Made by a program: the position numbers and the translations under genes. A stretch of 64,000 nt of DNA from contig NZ_CALPDD010000001.1 in assembly GCF_943193205.1 (NCBI RefSeq), positions 247,420 through 311,419 on the forward strand. Reading direction: 5' to 3'. Source of the stretch: Alistipes muris. Lineage in GTDB: Bacteria; Bacteroidota; Bacteroidia; Bacteroidales; Rikenellaceae. This document shows positions 54,812-63,917 of the stretch, piece by piece. The number at the start of each line of letters is the position of its first letter. The stretch's first letter is position 1. The notes beneath the pieces are model-generated. The model had not been told where the DNA came from. It saw nothing but the letters and a program-made list of their open reading frames with translations, and ran no database searches.

Positions 54812-55399
54812 ATGAAAAACATCGTTTTCGACTTGGGCGGCGTGCTTTTCGCGCGCGACCGGAACAAATGTTCGCAGGAATTCATCGACTTTTTCGACTT
54901 CATCCGCTCGGAACGGCTGCCCCGCTTCTGGGAAGAGTACGACCGGGGCACCTCGGCGTGGGACGAAGTGGTGGAGACGCTGTGCACGATGCACGACTGC
55001 CCGCGTCCCAAATGCGAGGAGTTCCTGCGCCGCTCCATCGACATCCAGGAACCCGTGAAACCCACCGAAGAACTGATTCGCGACCTCAAGGCGGCGGGAT
55101 ACAAACTATACGTCCTCTCCAACATGTCGCGCGAATTCATCGACTTCCTGCGCCGCTTCCCGGTCTACGGGCTTTTCGACGGCGAAGTGATTTCGTGCGA
55201 AGAACATACGGTGAAGCCCGAACCGCAGATATACCGCATCCTGCTCGAACGCTACGGGCTCGACCCGGCGCAGACGCTCTTTGTCGACGACCGCCCGTGC
55301 AACATCGCCGCGGCCGAAGAACTCGGCATCCGCGGACAGCTTTTCGATGCGCACCATCCCGAAACCACCTGCCGGACCCTGCGCGGAATGCTGCTGTAG
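54812..55399 (+). CDS. HAD-superfamily hydrolase
   Basis: A 195-residue phosphatase-like protein. Motif I is FDLGGVLF (the second catalytic Asp replaced by Gly), motif II LSN, motif III KPEPQIY and motif IV FVDDRPCN. The first aspartate is present but the usual DxD second Asp is G, as in several HAD hydrolases related to epoxide-hydrolase N-terminal domains. It follows a TACCTTTG -7 box by 4 nt. The substrate is unknown. Confidence 0.87.
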   Translation: MKNIVFDLGGVLFARDRNKCSQEFIDFFDFIRSERLPRFWEEYDRGTSAWDEVVETLCTMHDCPRPKCEEFLRRSIDIQEPVKPTEELIRDLKAAGYKLYVLSNMSREFIDFLRRFPVYGLFDGEVISCEEHTVKPEPQIYRILLERYGLDPAQTLFVDDRPCNIAAAEELGIRGQLFDAHHPETTCRTLRGMLL

Positions 55400-55445
55400 G
55401 CCGTCGGTGCGCAATGAACCGACAGCGGACTTTCTGCCCCGCAAC

Positions 55446-55480
55446 AAAAAGAGACCTGCCTTTTGAGCAGGTCTCTCTTG
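55446..55480. terminator. Bidirectional terminator between HAD and Oar-like genes
   Basis: AGAGACCTGC (55450-55459) pairs with GCAGGTCTCT (55467-55476), flanked by A and T runs. Confidence 0.87.
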
Positions 55481-55498
55481 TATGAAATCCCGGAGGAT

Positions 55499-58400
55499 TT
55501 AGTTGAACGTGTAACGGATGCTGAGCAGAGCCGACCATGTGGAAGCCGTGCTGGCCTTGGTCGACCATTTGGGCTGGTGGAAAGTATAAATCTGATCGTT
55601 CTTGTTGTACTCCAGAATCTGGCTGGAACTGATCTGCTCCACGTTGCCCCAGTTGCGGTTGATGAGGTTGGCGATGTTGTTCACATCGACGCCCACGGTC
55701 AGCGCGTTGCGCTTGCCCTTGATGTTGAAATAGAAGTCGTGCGCAAACTTGAAGTTGAGCGTATGATGCCACGGCATCACGGCACCGCCGCGCTTGCTGT
55801 ACTCACCGATGTGCTTCGAGAGATAATCGTCGTTGTTGATGAACTGCCAGTAAGCCTCCTTGTTCTCCTCCGACGAGAAAGTCATCGCATCGAGCTGCTG
55901 ACGGGTCGGAATGTAAAGCAGGTTCACGGCACCCCCATCGTTGGTAACAGGATCCTGGTAATTGCCGCTCCGGACATACATCGTATAGGAATAGCGCGAA
56001 TAGGAGTAATTCCCGATGTACCCCAGGCGGTAAGCCTCGTAGAAAAGGCCGAAGCTGGTAGCCGACTTGGGCGCCGTCAGGCGATAGCCGATGTTGACCA
56101 GAATACGGTGGGGCGACACGTAGGACGAATAACCCAACTCCGGAACGTTCGAGCCGTTGCGGTTGAACGTGTTGGTATTGTAGGCCGAGGTCACCTGGTC
56201 GCCGATACCGTCGATCACGTTCTTCGACGAAGCGAAAGTATAGGCGGCGTTGACCGAAAGACCGAAATTCCACGTCTTGGAAAGCTGGGCCGTAACCGAA
56301 GCATAGTAGCCGTCGATGCCTGCATTGCGAATCAGATAAGGGGTGACGTTGCGGCCTGCGGAGTTCTTGATGCCTTCCGACTTCCACAACGTGCGGGCTT
56401 CGGGTTCGCCCGGCAACTGAATGCCGCCGTCGACCTCCACCTGGCCCAACTTAGCCACGGCGACCGAATTGATGTCCTTGTTATAGATGCCCTCGATATT
56501 GAAGTTCACACCGCCCGGGAGCTTCATGTCCAGCGCCAACGACGATTTCCATGTCGACGGCATCTTCAGATGCTTGTCCATGATGGTCGTCGACTGAGGT
56601 GCGGGCAGAGCCTGCTGTGTGAACTCACCGCCGTAGATATTCTCGAGAATACCGCTGATGGAGGGATCGAACTTGAGATTTTCCAACCCCTTGTCGCCCG
56701 GGTTCATAATCGTCTGGGCCTGCATGCAGTTGCTGTTGCCCACGGCCGACACGATCCACACGAAAGGCAGACGGCCCGTGAAGATACCCGTACCTCCGCG
56801 CAGGATGTACTTGCGCTCGCCGGTCATGTCCCAGTTGAAACCGAAACGAGGCGAGAAGTTCACGCGGGCCTTGGGCATGTCGGAAGTCTTGTAACCGCCC
56901 TTGTCGGCGAAAAGCTGGGTGAACTCGGCATTTTCATTGCCGGCGATGGAAGGATAGACCGGAATTTCCAGACGCAGACCGATGGTGGCTTTGAAACGGC
57001 TGCTGATCGACAGCTCGTCCTGCGCATAGATTGAATGCTGCATGTAGTTGAACGACGGATACACCTGCTTGAGGTCGGTCCGGTTGGCGTGGGTGATGGC
57101 AAAGGCGCGGGGTGCGGCATCGTTGACGAAATCGTCCCACGAATTATATACATAGTAGCCGGCACCGCCCGGCATGTACCCGTTCTTGGTGCTGTCGTGC
57201 TCGAACTGGTAGCCGAACGTAAAGCGGTTGATGCCCGTCATGTAACCCACTTCGTCCGTCACGATGTGCGAACTAACCTCGCGCAAGTTGCCGTAGGTGA
57301 AAGGATCGAGACCGAAAGTCGTGTAGAGCTTGTTGTCCTCCAGAATGTCGACCGTAGGGAAAAGATTGCCCTCGTAGCTGCGCGGTTCATTCTGGTGCGA
57401 GTAGGTGTAACGCAGGGTATTGGTCAGGTTGCCGTCCAGGAAACGCGAGTTGAGCTCGGCCGCCACCGACGTGAAATTCTGCTCTTGATAGTAACGCGAA
57501 CTCTCGAAGCAAAGGGCGCTGTACGAACCGCGGCCGGCGTTGTTGCGGTCGTAGACCGAACTACTCAGCGGGCTAATCGAGCTTGAAGGACTTGCCGAAT
57601 ACTTGTTTTTCGTGGTGCTGAAACGCACGTTGAGCGCATGGTTCTGCGCGATGTTCCAGTCGACGCGGGCCATCAGCTTCCAGTTGGGAACCCGCACCGA
57701 ATAGTCGGCATAGCGGCCGGGGTCGTAGCCGAACTTCTCGCTGAGGAAATTCTTGATCGCCTCCATCTGCTCGACCGTCGGGCGGTTGTACTGCGACGAG
57801 TTGCCCCAAGCCTGTTCTTCGTCGGTGCGGGCCAGCCGGGTCGTACCCGGGGTCTTGTTCCACTCGTACTCGAAGTTGGCGAAGACGAACAGCTTGTTCT
57901 TCACAATCGGAGCGCCGACCGACACGCCGAGCGTATTGCTCATATTCTCGCTCAGCGAAAGTTTGCCCATGTCCTTGTAGCGCGAACCTGTCCACGCGTC
58001 GCTCTTGTAATAGTCGTAAACCGACACTTTCAGGTCGTTGGTACCCGACTTCGTAACGGCATTGATGGCACCGCCCGTGAAACCGCTCTGGCGAACGTCG
58101 AACGGCGTCACGGAGACCGAAACCTGCTCCAACGCATCCAGCGAAATGGGCGAACCGCCCGCAGGCAGGTTACCGCCAATGCCGAACATGTTGTTGAACG
58201 ACGCACCGTCGACCGTCACGTAGGACTGGCGGTAGTTACCGCCGCCGATGGCCAGACCCGAAGTCGTCGAAGAAGCCTGCGGCGTCAGCTTCATGACGTC
58301 GTTCATGCTGCGGCTCACCGACGGAAGCAGGTCCATCTGGTCGCTGGTGATGCTGGTCACGGCACCCGCCCGGTTGATGTTCATCGAGCTGTTGGCACCG

Positions 58401-58759
58401 TCGCCCACCACGACCACGGCTTCGAGCTCCTGGCTGTCACGCAGATAGGCATCGCGCTTGAGCGTCTCGCCCAGCGCCAACGTCAGTCCCGTGAACTCCA
58501 CGCTCTGATAACCCACATAGGAGAAAGTCACCATATACCCCCCCCCGGGCCGCAGGCCCTGCATGTTGTAGCGACCGTGGATGTCGCTCACCGTACCGTA
58601 CTGCGTACCCGACGGGGTATGCACGGCGATGACGGTGGCACCCACCAGCGGCTCGCCCGCCTGGTCGGTCACCGTACCGTTCAGTCCCGAAGTCGTCACC
58701 TGCGCGAAGAGCGCGCCGGCAGCGAAAAGGGAGAACATCGAAAGCAAAAGTTTCTTCAT
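55499..58759 (-). CDS. Oar-like TonB-dependent receptor
   Basis: A 1086-residue outer-membrane protein. The signal peptide ends LFAQ near 20, a carboxypeptidase-regulatory-like domain (GTVTDQAGEPLVGATVIA) spans about 25-110, a plug domain (VTVDGASFNNMFGIGG) follows, and the rest is a 22-strand barrel. This is the Oar type rather than SusC: no SusD is adjacent. Ligand unknown. A G9 tract at codons 72-74 could slip and switch the gene off. Confidence 0.9.
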   Translation of the reverse strand: MKKLLLSMFSLFAAGALFAQVTTSGLNGTVTDQAGEPLVGATVIAVHTPSGTQYGTVSDIHGRYNMQGLRPGGGYMVTFSYVGYQSVEFTGLTLALGETLKRDAYLRDSQELEAVVVVGDGANSSMNINRAGAVTSITSDQMDLLPSVSRSMNDVMKLTPQASSTTSGLAIGGGNYRQSYVTVDGASFNNMFGIGGNLPAGGSPISLDALEQVSVSVTPFDVRQSGFTGGAINAVTKSGTNDLKVSVYDYYKSDAWTGSRYKDMGKLSLSENMSNTLGVSVGAPIVKNKLFVFANFEYEWNKTPGTTRLARTDEEQAWGNSSQYNRPTVEQMEAIKNFLSEKFGYDPGRYADYSVRVPNWKLMARVDWNIAQNHALNVRFSTTKNKYSASPSSSISPLSSSVYDRNNAGRGSYSALCFESSRYYQEQNFTSVAAELNSRFLDGNLTNTLRYTYSHQNEPRSYEGNLFPTVDILEDNKLYTTFGLDPFTYGNLREVSSHIVTDEVGYMTGINRFTFGYQFEHDSTKNGYMPGGAGYYVYNSWDDFVNDAAPRAFAITHANRTDLKQVYPSFNYMQHSIYAQDELSISSRFKATIGLRLEIPVYPSIAGNENAEFTQLFADKGGYKTSDMPKARVNFSPRFGFNWDMTGERKYILRGGTGIFTGRLPFVWIVSAVGNSNCMQAQTIMNPGDKGLENLKFDPSISGILENIYGGEFTQQALPAPQSTTIMDKHLKMPSTWKSSLALDMKLPGGVNFNIEGIYNKDINSVAVAKLGQVEVDGGIQLPGEPEARTLWKSEGIKNSAGRNVTPYLIRNAGIDGYYASVTAQLSKTWNFGLSVNAAYTFASSKNVIDGIGDQVTSAYNTNTFNRNGSNVPELGYSSYVSPHRILVNIGYRLTAPKSATSFGLFYEAYRLGYIGNYSYSRYSYTMYVRSGNYQDPVTNDGGAVNLLYIPTRQQLDAMTFSSEENKEAYWQFINNDDYLSKHIGEYSKRGGAVMPWHHTLNFKFAHDFYFNIKGKRNALTVGVDVNNIANLINRNWGNVEQISSSQILEYNKNDQIYTFHQPKWSTKASTASTWSALLSIRYTFN
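58538..58546 (-). repeat. G9 homopolymer within the Oar-like gene
   Basis: Nine C on the plus strand, read as G9 in the coding strand at codons 72-74 (three Gly). Other glycine runs in the window use mixed codons. Confidence 0.85.
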
Positions 58760-59002
58760 ACGCTGAAATTTTAGTGAATAATAGGGTTGTTCCGTAAGGG
58801 ATTCGCCAGCGGGTTCCGGGCAGTCGTTCCCAAAAAGCAACAAGGGGAAATTCCCCCATGGAATCTCCCCTTGCCGGTATTTTCGGACGGACGCAGGCCG
58901 CCTCGCTGTCGCTGTCGAACGCGCATGTTCTTCCCTGCCGACCGATATTTGCCGTAACGCAAACCCGAAGCGAAAAGAATTGAATCCGACGATTTCATGG
59001 TG

Positions 59003-59010
59003 CAAATATA
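59003..59010 (-). promoter_or_regulatory. -7 box giving a long leader to the Oar-like gene
   Basis: TATATTTG on the minus strand would start an mRNA about 237 nt ahead of the ATG. The 359-nt gap 58760-59118 otherwise shows a GGGGAAATTCCCCC-type hairpin region and no gene. Confidence 0.55.
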
Positions 59011-59118
59011 ACCCGATTATCCACGCGACGGAACAGAGCATGCGAAAAGGTTATCAACAATTTATCACTATTTTGCCCCGGACTGCGCTGCGGCACGCTC
59101 CTTGTTCGCGTCGCGGCT

Positions 59119-60141
59119 ATGTCATTCCGGGAAAAATACTGGCGTTATTCGCTTTTCGCACTCATCGTGGGCCTCGGCGTCACGATTTTCGTCAAGCTGA
59201 CCCCGTTTCTGGGCGGCCTGCTCGGCGCGGTCACCATCTACGTGCTGCTGCGGGGACAGATGTGGTACCTCTCCGAGCGGAAACATTGGCGGCGGAGCGC
59301 AGCCGCGTCGCTGCTGATGGCCGAAGCCGTCTTCCTGTTTCTGATTCCCGTCAGCCTGGTCATCTGGATGCTCGTCGTCCGCATCCAGCACATTACGCTC
59401 GACCCGCAGTCGGTCGTCACACCGCTCCGCCACGCTGCCGAACTGGTCCGCCAGCGCACCGGCTACGACCTCTGGCAGGAGGACAACCTCCAGTCGCTGC
59501 TGGCCTGCCTGCCCAAAATCGGGCAATGGATAGTCAAGAGCATCGCCGACTTCGCCATCAACCTGGTCGTGCTGCTTTTCGTACTCTATTTCATGTTGAT
59601 AGGCGGCTGCCGGATGGAGGAGTACATGCGCGAAATGCTGCCATTCAACCGCACGACCGGGCGCAAGGTCATGCGCGAAATCCGCATGATAGTCCGCTCC
59701 AACGCCATCGGCATCCCGCTGCTGGCCATCGTGCAAGGCATCGTCGCCTACGCGGGCTATCTGATTTTCGGAGCGCCCAGCCCGCTGTTCTGGGGCGTGG
59801 TCACCTGCTTCGCCACCATCATCCCCATCATCGGCACCGGGCTCGTATGGCTGCCGCTGGCGGCCTACATGGCGCTCGACGGCAGCTGGGGCGCGGCCAT
59901 CGGGCTCTGCGCCTACGGCATAATCGTCGTTACCCACGTCGACAACGTGGTGCGGTTCGTCATGCAGAAAAAGCTGGCCGACACCCATCCGCTCGTCACC
60001 ATCTTCGGCGTGTTCATCGGCCTGTCGCTGTTCGGGTTCATGGGGGTGATCTTCGGCCCTCTGATGCTGGCCATGTTCATCTTCTGCGTCGACCTCTTCA
60101 AGAAAGGTTACCTCGAAGGGCATTACAAAGAACCTTCGTAA
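59119..60141 (+). CDS. AI-2E-family membrane permease
   Basis: A 340-residue protein with about eight membrane helices and the family core ATIIPIIGTGLVWLPLAAY and GFMGVIFGPLMLA. Members export autoinducer-2 or ions in different bacteria, so the substrate is not clear. The start overlaps no other gene and the N-terminal helix follows immediately. Confidence 0.88.
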   Translation: MSFREKYWRYSLFALIVGLGVTIFVKLTPFLGGLLGAVTIYVLLRGQMWYLSERKHWRRSAAASLLMAEAVFLFLIPVSLVIWMLVVRIQHITLDPQSVVTPLRHAAELVRQRTGYDLWQEDNLQSLLACLPKIGQWIVKSIADFAINLVVLLFVLYFMLIGGCRMEEYMREMLPFNRTTGRKVMREIRMIVRSNAIGIPLLAIVQGIVAYAGYLIFGAPSPLFWGVVTCFATIIPIIGTGLVWLPLAAYMALDGSWGAAIGLCAYGIIVVTHVDNVVRFVMQKKLADTHPLVTIFGVFIGLSLFGFMGVIFGPLMLAMFIFCVDLFKKGYLEGHYKEPS

Positions 60142-60151
60142 CCTGCAACAA

Positions 60152-60183
60152 AAAAAGGAGCTGCGACACTGCAACTCCTTTTC
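60152..60183 (+). terminator. Terminator after the AI-2E permease
   Basis: AAAAGGAG and CTCCTTTT arms, with inner TGC/GCA, form a stem with one mismatch and abut the tRNA-Met 3' end. Confidence 0.72.
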
Positions 60184-60184
60184 G

Positions 60185-60258
60185 TAGCGGGAGAGAGACT
60201 TGAACTCTCGACCTCATGATTATGAATCATGCGCTCTAACCAGCTGAGCTATCCCGCC
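60185..60258 (-). tRNA. tRNA-Met (CAT)
   Basis: A 74-nt cloverleaf on the minus strand. Acceptor GGCGGGA pairs with TCCCGCT (one G-T). The anticodon loop TTCATAA gives CAT. The T arm has AGTTCAAGTCT. Discriminator A; CCA not encoded. The paired 5' G argues for elongator rather than initiator. Confidence 0.95.
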
Positions 60259-60403
60259 ATGGCTCGAAAGCGAGTGCAAAGATAAGCGAAAAATCCGTTC
60301 GTGCAAAATCTTTTGCGGGAAAATCGCCGAAAAATTTCCGCGCCCTCCTTTGGCACCGATTTTGTCCGCAGCAGGGGCAGAAAGTTCAAAAAAAAGACTT
60401 ATT

Positions 60404-61105
60404 ATGAACAGACAGAAACAGTTGCCCCATACGCCCGCCCGCAACGAAGGGCTGCGCGGCACGCTCGCAACGCTGGCCGTCATCGCCGGCCTGGTCCTGC
60501 TCGTGGCTTTGTCGTGGGAGGTCATCGGCGGCAGCGGCACGCGCTTTTCCGATTTCTACCTCGGCATCCAGCTCGCGGTCTGCGTCGTCTTCCTGCTCGA
60601 TTTCTTCGCCGAGTGGGCTTCCGCGCCGCAGAAAGGCCGCTACTTCTGGCGCAACCTGCTTTTCCTCCTCATCTCCATCCCGTGGCTCAACATCCTCGGC
60701 TGGTGCGGCATCGCGGTCACGCGCGACTGGGGCATGGTCGTCGGACTGCTCCCCGTGCTGCGGGCGCTGCTGGCCATGGTCATCATCGTGCGGTGGCTCA
60801 CCAGCGACAACAAGGTGCGGCGTCTGCTGATTGCCTATATCTTCACGGTCGTGGTCTTCACCTACATCTCGGCGCTCGTCTTCTTCGAGTACGAATCGGG
60901 CGTCAACCCCAAGCTCCACGGCTTCGGCAACGCGCTCTGGTGGGCCTGGATGAACGTCACCACCGTCGGTGCCGAAATCTTCCCCGTCACCGCCATCGGC
61001 AAGATATTCTGCGTTCTGCTGCCCTCGCTCGGCATGATGTTCTTCCCCATCTTCACCACCTACGTCCTTCAGCAATACACCCACAGAAAGGAGCTCGACC
61101 AATAA
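60404..61105 (+). CDS. Potassium-channel-like protein with an atypical filter
   Basis: A 233-residue protein of six predicted helices resembling voltage-gated-channel-like ion transporters. The pore helix and filter read WMNVTTVGAEIFP where canonical K+ channels have TVGYGD. A short basic tail ends HRKELDQ. Loss of the YGD part suggests altered selectivity or a non-conducting relative. The start is the Met of MNRQKQ, placed behind AT-rich DNA. Confidence 0.78.
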   Translation: MNRQKQLPHTPARNEGLRGTLATLAVIAGLVLLVALSWEVIGGSGTRFSDFYLGIQLAVCVVFLLDFFAEWASAPQKGRYFWRNLLFLLISIPWLNILGWCGIAVTRDWGMVVGLLPVLRALLAMVIIVRWLTSDNKVRRLLIAYIFTVVVFTYISALVFFEYESGVNPKLHGFGNALWWAWMNVTTVGAEIFPVTAIGKIFCVLLPSLGMMFFPIFTTYVLQQYTHRKELDQ

Positions 61106-61121
61106 TCGGCCCCTGCACCAA

Positions 61122-61158
61122 CAAAAAAGAGACGGAATTCGTTCCGTCTCTTTTTTTG
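61122..61158. terminator. Bidirectional terminator between channel and mscL
   Basis: AAAGAGACGGAA pairs with TTCCGTCTCTTT around a short loop, with A and T runs outside. Confidence 0.88.
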
Positions 61159-61166
61159 CGTCTGCC

Positions 61167-61646
61167 CTACTTCCGTTCCTTGAGCAGGTCGCGGATTTCA
61201 CGCAGCAGAAGCTCCTCTTTCGTCGGGGCCGGTTCGGGCACCGGAACCGCCGCCCGCTTGCGGATCAGCTTGTTCATGAGCTTCACTATCAGAAAGACGC
61301 ACAGCGCCAGAATCGTGAAGTCCACGCATTGTTGGATGAACGCGCCGTAGTTCCAGTAAATCGGTTCCGCCGCCGCGGTCTGCGCAGCCGCATCGCCACC
61401 CCCTTTCGACACCAGGCTGCCCACGCTGTGCACCGCGTTGGACGTCACGTCGCGCACGCGCGAAATGTCGATGCGCAGCCGCGAGAAATCGGTGTTGCCC
61501 AACAAGGCGCCTATCGGGGGCATCAGAATGTCGTCCACCAGCGACGAGACGATCTTGCCGAACGCGCCGCCGATGATTACGCCCACGGCCATGTCCATGA
61601 CATTGCCCTTGAGGGCGAATTCCTTGAATTCTTTGAAAAAAGCCAT
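61167..61646 (-). CDS. mscL: Large-conductance mechanosensitive channel MscL
   Basis: A 159-residue inner-membrane channel that opens under osmotic downshock. [23 protein letters not shown] is the pore-lining first helix, [12 protein letters not shown] the conserved loop, and the second helix is followed by [18 protein letters not shown], the cytoplasmic bundle. Its periplasmic loop is longer than in E. coli. Confidence 0.95.
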   Translation of the reverse strand: MAFFKEFKEFALKGNVMDMAVGVIIGGAFGKIVSSLVDDILMPPIGALLGNTDFSRLRIDISRVRDVTSNAVHSVGSLVSKGGGDAAAQTAAAEPIYWNYGAFIQQCVDFTILALCVFLIVKLMNKLIRKRAAVPVPEPAPTKEELLLREIRDLLKERK

Positions 61647-61680
61647 AACGGTCTCTGTTTTTGACTTCTTCCGTCATAGC

Positions 61681-61718
61681 AAATCGGGTGCAGAAAATCG
61701 CTTTTCCGCACCCGATTT
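61681..61718. terminator. Hairpin between the carboxylase subunit and mscL
   Basis: AAATCGGGTGC (61681-61691) pairs perfectly with GCACCCGATTT (61708-61718). The T tail is short, so it may be a weak terminator. Confidence 0.6.
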
Positions 61719-61740
61719 TCGGTTATCGAGGATAGGTCCC

Positions 61741-63594
61741 CTATTCGATTTCCACCAGCACGGCGTCGGTCGGCACGGTCTGGCCCGGTTCGACCAGAAT
61801 CCGCGTCACCTTGCCGGCATAGTCGGTCGTGATGGAGTTCTCCATCTTCATGGCTTCGAGCACCACCACTTCGTCGTCCGCGCTGACCGTGTCGCCGACC
61901 TTGACCAGCACTTCGATGATACGGCCCGGCAGCGGTGCGTTCACCGTGTTGCCCGTAAATGCGGGTGCCGGCTTGGCCTCGGCTTTCGGCGCTTCGGGTT
62001 TGGGCTCGGCCGCCTTCTTGGCTTCGTAGGCCTTCACCTTCATATCGGTCAGGAACTTCTTGGCTACCAGCGGGAACAGCTCCAGCAACAGCACTTCCTT
62101 CTCCGTAGCGGCCAGCTTCGCACCGCCTGCCTCGGGCAGTTCGGGATTGGGCTGCATCTGGTATTTCGAGGTGTCGTAGGGAGTCTCCTCGCGCACGCCG
62201 CAAATCTTGAACCGGAATTCAGGGTCGATTTCCACGGGCGTCTTGCCGTATTCGCCTTTCACCAGCCCGACGAACTGCGAGCTCTTGTTGGTGTACATCG
62301 GGCGTCCGGCCTTTTCGTCGAGCGCGCAGTTGACTGCCTGCGCCCCCACGATCTGCGAAGTCGGCGTCACCAGCGGCGGAAGACCTGCCGACAGGCGCAC
62401 CGAGGGAATCAGCTCCATTGCGCGGGGCAGGATTTCCTCGGCCTTGAGCTGCTGAAGCTGGGCCACCATGTTGGAGTACATGCCACCCGGGATTTCGGCT
62501 TTCTGTACCAGCTCGTTGGGCGCCGGGAATCCGAAGTAGGCTTCGATTTTGCGGCATGCGTCGATCGTCGCGGCTTCGTCGTCGGCCTTGGCAGCGCGGA
62601 TAGCCTCGTCGAACAGCGCGTCGATTTCCGCAGGCAGCTTGTCCGTGAGCGGGTTGAACGGCTTCGGCTCGGGTTTCTCCGTGCCGAATACCGACCGGTT
62701 CAGCTCCTTGCGGATTTCACGCAGCTGGGTGTTGATTTGCGCTACGGCTTCCATGTTGACACCCAGGTCGATGCCCAGCTTCTTGCAGAACACGTAAACC
62801 AGCTCGATAGCCGGAGCGCCCGTACCCTCGGCGAAATACCAGCAGTTGGTATCCACCACGTCGACCCCGGCGATGATGGCCGCCAGGACCGAAGCCAGGC
62901 CGTAACCGGGCGTGCAGTGGGTATGGAAATCGACCGGAATCGAAAGATGCTGCTTGAACAGCTTCACCAGCGTAGCCACGCGGCGCGGCGGAATCAATCC
63001 CGACATGTCCTTGATGGTAATCATGTCGGCGCCCAGTTCGGCCATCTGCTTGGCCTTGTCCAGGAAATAGGCGTCGGTGAAGACGGGAGCGGGCTTCTTC
63101 TTGCCCATGAGCTTCTGCCAGAAACCCGGTTCCGGATATTTCGGGTCGACCGTATAGCATACGGCACAGTCGGCGATACCGCCGTACTGCTTCACATATT
63201 TTATCGTCGACTTCACGTTGTCCACGTCGTTCAGCGCATCGAAAATACGCATGATGCCCAACCCGCTCTCGATGGCGTTGCGGCAGAATCCGTCGATGAT
63301 TTCGTCCGTGTAGGGCGAATAGCCGAACAGATTGCGGCCACGCGACAGGGCGGTCAGCTTCGACACCTTGCCCACAGCCTTGTGTATGGTCTCCAGACGG
63401 GTCCAGGGATTTTCGTTCAGATAACGCATCACCGAATCGGGCACGGCGCCGCCCCACACCTCCATGGCATAGAAGTTCGCGTCCTTGTAGTAAGGCAGAC
63501 AGCGGTCGATTTGTTCCTGATTCATGCGGGTCGCGAACGACGACTGCTGGCCGTCGCGCAACGTAAGGTCTCTGATTTTGAGTTTTTTGGCCAT
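61741..63594 (-). CDS. oadA: Biotin-dependent oxaloacetate decarboxylase alpha / pyruvate carboxylase subunit B-like
   Basis: A 617-residue protein. Residues 1-300 are the HMGL-like carboxyltransferase barrel (LRDGQQSSFATRM, PVDFHTHCTPGYG), the middle is the conserved carboxylase domain, and the C-terminal 70 residues are a biotinyl domain with EAMKMEN (biotin lysine). A linker rich in Ala, Pro, Glu and Lys joins them. It transfers CO2 between biotin and pyruvate/oxaloacetate. No beta or gamma subunit is adjacent, so sodium pump or carboxylase use is undecided. Confidence 0.9.
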   Translation of the reverse strand: MAKKLKIRDLTLRDGQQSSFATRMNQEQIDRCLPYYKDANFYAMEVWGGAVPDSVMRYLNENPWTRLETIHKAVGKVSKLTALSRGRNLFGYSPYTDEIIDGFCRNAIESGLGIMRIFDALNDVDNVKSTIKYVKQYGGIADCAVCYTVDPKYPEPGFWQKLMGKKKPAPVFTDAYFLDKAKQMAELGADMITIKDMSGLIPPRRVATLVKLFKQHLSIPVDFHTHCTPGYGLASVLAAIIAGVDVVDTNCWYFAEGTGAPAIELVYVFCKKLGIDLGVNMEAVAQINTQLREIRKELNRSVFGTEKPEPKPFNPLTDKLPAEIDALFDEAIRAAKADDEAATIDACRKIEAYFGFPAPNELVQKAEIPGGMYSNMVAQLQQLKAEEILPRAMELIPSVRLSAGLPPLVTPTSQIVGAQAVNCALDEKAGRPMYTNKSSQFVGLVKGEYGKTPVEIDPEFRFKICGVREETPYDTSKYQMQPNPELPEAGGAKLAATEKEVLLLELFPLVAKKFLTDMKVKAYEAKKAAEPKPEAPKAEAKPAPAFTGNTVNAPLPGRIIEVLVKVGDTVSADDEVVVLEAMKMENSITTDYAGKVTRILVEPGQTVPTDAVLVEIE

Positions 63595-63650
63595 AATTTC
63601 TATGGTTTGAATGTTTTCGGTCCGGAACTCGCGGAACTTTCCGGACGGCG

Positions 63651-63681
63651 CAAAAATACACAATCGGGCGCTACTTTCCAA
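63651..63681 (-). promoter_or_regulatory. Promoter of the biotin-dependent subunit gene
   Basis: On the minus strand TTG (63679-63681), 20 nt, then TATTTTTG (63651-63658), 56 nt before the ATG. Confidence 0.75.
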
Positions 63682-63754
63682 TTATCCCCGCGGTTTTTTC
63701 GCCGCACAGGCTTCCACTATGCACAAGAATTCGTATCTTTGGCAATCCAAACAA

Positions 63755-63895
63755 TGCCATGTTGAGCAGAGCGGCGCATCCAAAAAACAGATGTTTAATG
63801 GCGCTGCGCTTATTTTCTTCCTCCTCGTATGGCAAAGCCTATGCGATAGTCTTTGCTCATACTTCGTTCGTCAGTTCGCTGCGCTCAGAATGACA
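63755..63895. repeat. Small inverted-repeat (MITE-like) element
   Basis: TGCCATGTTGAGCAGAGCGG (63755-63774) is an imperfect inverted repeat of 63876-63895; about 15 of 20 positions match. The 141-bp element has no convincing gene and lies in intergenic DNA with a TATCTTTG box just before it (63734-63741). Confidence 0.4.
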
Positions 63896-63917
63896 AATAA
63901 AAGGTTAGCGACAGACA

